Shown here piece after piece: positions 6,635 through 8,227 of a stretch of 8,227 bases of DNA; within the stretch, counting starts at the first letter, position 1, and every line of letters begins with the position of its first letter. The position numbers and the translations under genes are program-made. The notes below the pieces were generated by a model, which saw only the letters and a list, made by a program, of their open reading frames with translations, was not told where the DNA came from and made no database searches. The stretch comes from JBBDWJ01 sp040902925 (GTDB taxonomy: Bacteria > Acidobacteriota > Terriglobia > Bryobacterales > UBA6623): contig JBBDWJ010000046.1 in assembly GCA_040902925.1 (NCBI GenBank), forward strand, positions 1 to 8,227. Reading direction: 5' to 3'.

Positions 6635-7314
6635 AGGCTTTGATCGTTGACGACGAACGGCTCGCACGCCAAGAGCTGCGGCGTCTTCTTGCGGCCCACG
6701 CCGAGATTGACATCGTCGGGGAAGCGCGTAGCGGCGAAGAGGCTCTCGAGCGGATTCAACAGGAGTCGCCGGACCTTGTTTTCCTCGACATCCAGATGCC
6801 CGGTCTGAGCGGTTTCGACCTGCTCGAGCGCCTGGAAGACCTGCCACAGATTATCTTTACAACGGCCTACGACGAATACGCGCTCAAGGCGTTTGAAGTC
6901 AACGCGCTTGACTATCTGCTCAAGCCCGTAGCTCCCGAGCGCCTCGATGCGGCTCTGCGGAAGGTCCGTCCGCCAGCACAGCCGCGCATGGAACAGGTTT
7001 TCGTCAGGGATGGCGAGCGTTGCTGGATTGTCCGCCTGCAGGACATTTTTCTGCTCGAGTCGGACGGAAACTACACTCGCCTCTACTTCGGCAAACAGCG
7101 CCCACTGATCCCCCGTTCGCTGACCGCGCTGGAGCAGCGGCTCGACCCGACGGCGTTTTTTCGCGCCGGACGCAAACACATCGTGAACCTGCAATGGATC
7201 GAGAAAGTCGAGGAAGGCGTCGCGGGCAATCTCGTGGCAACCCTGCGCGGCGGGCAAACCGTCGAGATGTCGCGGCGGCAGTCGGCCCGCTTGCGTGAGG
7301 TGCTTGAGCTGTAG
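6631..7314 (+). CDS. LytTR-family response regulator
   Basis: This 227-residue transcription regulator belongs to the LytR/AlgR class. The receiver domain (residues ~1-112) has the acidic pair D7/D8, phospho-acceptor D53 in FLDIQMPG, T77/T78 and K98 in LLKPV. The LytTR DNA-binding domain (~120-225) shows the usual LLESDGNYTRLYF strand, FFRAGRKHIVNL and EMSRRQSARLREVL near the end. Phosphorylation by the upstream kinase would promote binding to direct-repeat DNA sites. The start at ATG 6631 is fixed by the ATGA overlap with the kinase and by the receiver's natural first residues MKALIVDDE. The gene is last in the operon. No target gene other than its own operon can be proposed from this window. 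Confidence 0.95.
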   Translation: MKALIVDDERLARQELRRLLAAHAEIDIVGEARSGEEALERIQQESPDLVFLDIQMPGLSGFDLLERLEDLPQIIFTTAYDEYALKAFEVNALDYLLKPVAPERLDAALRKVRPPAQPRMEQVFVRDGERCWIVRLQDIFLLESDGNYTRLYFGKQRPLIPRSLTALEQRLDPTAFFRAGRKHIVNLQWIEKVEEGVAGNLVATLRGGQTVEMSRRQSARLREVLEL

Positions 7315-7387
7315 CCCTGGAATCGCGCAGATCGTCTCGCGCACGACAGCCAGCTAGCCGGCGAGCCCCTCAGCGAAATCGTTTCGC
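7315..7387. terminator. Possible convergent terminator region
   Basis: Fifty-five bases separate the regulator's stop from the stop of the minus-strand phosphoribosyltransferase gene. An imperfect 14-bp palindrome lies at 7349-7362 (GCCAGCTAGCCGGC, one mismatched pair). A perfect 6-bp stem with a 3-nt loop lies at 7373-7387 (GCGAAA...TTTCGC), overlapping the end of the minus-strand gene. No T-run follows on either strand, so a classical intrinsic terminator is not shown; position and symmetry are the only support. Confidence 0.25.
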
Positions 7388-8077
7388 GCGCAGGTGCTCG
7401 ATCGCCTTGCGGGCGGTTTCGGCGTCAATCTTACCCGTGTCGCGGTAGTAGTTGATCAACTCGGAGACTCGATAGAGAGCGTAGGTGGGGATGCCCTTGC
7501 CGGCGAGGATCTCATCGCCGCCCTGCTCGCGGTCGACGACGACGAGATTACGCTTGATCTCCAGGCCGTCTTTACGCAGCTCCTCGCTGGCCCACAGCTT
7601 GGTGCGGCCCGAGGCCATAACATCGTCGATCAGCGTGATCTCGCGGCTCGGATCGCGCGTTCCCATGTAAGAGCTGACGCCGGATTCACCGCCCGGGTAG
7701 GCCGCCGGCTGCTTGCGCATCTGGCCGTAAAACAGAGGCGTCGAAGTGGGCCGCCCCGCCAGGGCGGCCGCCAGCGCCAATGGCGTCGCGGTGTCGGGGA
7801 TGCCGATGACTTGCTGCGGCCTGTCGCGGCTGCCTTCGCGGGCCACAATCTCAACCAGCTTGCGGTGAAGCGCCGCGCCGATGTTCGAGAGCAGCCCCAC
7901 GTCGTCGTAGAGCTTGTGCCGCAGGTCGATGAAGATGGGGGTGTGGAGCGCGTACTCCTCCATCACCCGATCGCCAAACAGGATCAGGCCGCGAGCCCAG
8001 AATGCATCCAGCAGGGCGTCGGAAGCGCCGCTGATGGCCTGCCCGCCGCCGGGTTGTGGCGCTGAAGTCCTCTTCAT
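7370..8077 (-). CDS. pyrE: Orotate phosphoribosyltransferase-like protein
   Basis: The protein has 235 residues from the ATG whose first base is 8077, slightly longer than the usual ~210. OPRT converts orotate and PRPP to OMP in pyrimidine synthesis. Supporting motifs are FG at 34-35 leading to TPIFIDLR (46-53), GIPDTATPLALAAALA (92-107), the PRPP motif ITLIDDVMASGRTK (147-160, with D151/D152), and the OPRT-like tail VVVDREQGGDEILAGKGI (179-196). Two expected features differ. The LKSG segment before the SPIYIDLR-like motif is replaced by VMEEYALH, and the catalytic loop reads RKQPAAYPGG (121-130) where RKEAKDHG is typical, so the second lysine is missing. It may be a divergent OPRT or a related phosphoribosyltransferase. 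The ATG is preceded by AGGA at short spacing. A TTG at 8104 in the same frame is less likely. Transcription converges on the LytTR regulator gene. Confidence 0.8.
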   Translation of the reverse strand: MKRTSAPQPGGGQAISGASDALLDAFWARGLILFGDRVMEEYALHTPIFIDLRHKLYDDVGLLSNIGAALHRKLVEIVAREGSRDRPQQVIGIPDTATPLALAAALAGRPTSTPLFYGQMRKQPAAYPGGESGVSSYMGTRDPSREITLIDDVMASGRTKLWASEELRKDGLEIKRNLVVVDREQGGDEILAGKGIPTYALYRVSELINYYRDTGKIDAETARKAIEHLRAKRFR

Positions 8078-8103
8078 GGTTCCTGAACGATGGTTTCTGA
8101 ACA
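8076..8103 (-). repeat. 14-bp imperfect tandem repeat over the pyrE start region
   Basis: Read on the minus strand, TGTTCAGAAACCAT is followed directly by CGTTCAGGAACCAT (12 of 14 identical). The copy next to the gene carries AGGA and supplies AT of the ATG start. The distal copy has AGAA and is followed by C, so it gives no start. It looks like a duplicated initiation region with one working copy. Confidence 0.7.
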
Positions 8104-8227
8104 ACGGGAAAGCGAAGGCGTCACAACGTATCGTAGGGTATTGTAAAGGAAAAGCCCGGTTGAGGCCCCAAGACCGTAATCCGTGAGTAAGTCAGGGAAG
8201 GTGCGGGCTGGGGACAGGAAAACGGTG
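8078..8227 (-). promoter_or_regulatory. Upstream region of the pyrE-like gene, weak promoter candidate
   Basis: This region to the window edge holds no supported gene. On the minus strand a TACAAT box (plus 8140-8145) lies about 60 bp upstream of the ATG and could be a -10, but no good -35 stands at the right spacing. The overlapping TTTACA (8142-8147) could instead be a -35, but its downstream -10 is poor. The region is otherwise unremarkable. Confidence 0.2.

Noticed and set aside
7394..8065. A 223-codon plus-strand open frame opposite the OPRT-like gene
   Set aside because: Its composition is that of an antisense shadow; the minus strand encodes an intact PRPP motif and OPRT tail.
8078..8104. 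TTG start for the OPRT-like protein, adding nine residues
   Set aside because: No Shine-Dalgarno sequence precedes it, and the added residues are translated tandem repeat; ATG at 8077 has AGGA upstream.
8183..8227. Possible start of a divergent plus-strand gene (GTG 8183, or GTG 8201 preceded by AGGGA)
   Set aside because: Only 9-15 codons remain before the window ends, which is too few to support a coding call.

Overview
The window is G+C-rich, densely coding bacterial DNA. The gene content points to Acidobacteriota of the Solibacter/Bryobacter type: a PPC-domain protein next to a large Ig-like/cytochrome/DUF1549/DUF1553 protein, and a LytS/LytTR two-component pair. These large cytochrome-associated proteins are expanded in Planctomycetota and in Solibacter-like acidobacteria. 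This assignment is an inference from gene families; no rRNA or other phylogenetic marker is present.

Left part (1-4579, + strand): the 3' end of a secreted PPC/beta-sandwich protein is followed, after a 106-bp gap with two short hairpins, by an 815-residue exported protein. That protein has Ig-like (BIG2) regions, a CX4CH site, a DUF1549 domain with CXXCH, and a C-terminal DUF1553 domain. The two are probably co-expressed envelope proteins. Their molecular role is not known.

Middle part (4580-7314, + strand): a 172-bp intergenic region leads into a compact operon of three genes joined by two ATGA overlaps. These encode a secreted alpha/beta hydrolase, a membrane sensor histidine kinase of the LytS/His_kinase (PF06580) class, and a LytTR-type response regulator. 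The tight coupling suggests that the hydrolase and the signalling pair serve one function. It could make, destroy or be controlled by a signal that the kinase senses. This is the best candidate here for an undescribed system.

Right part (7315-8227): a short convergent intergenic region, then a minus-strand orotate phosphoribosyltransferase-like gene (pyrE-like). Its PRPP-binding motif is intact, but two lysine-bearing catalytic or substrate motifs look changed. Its upstream region, to the window end, holds a short tandem repeat over the start site and only weak promoter candidates.

I saw no tRNA, rRNA, CRISPR array, insertion sequence or phage gene.
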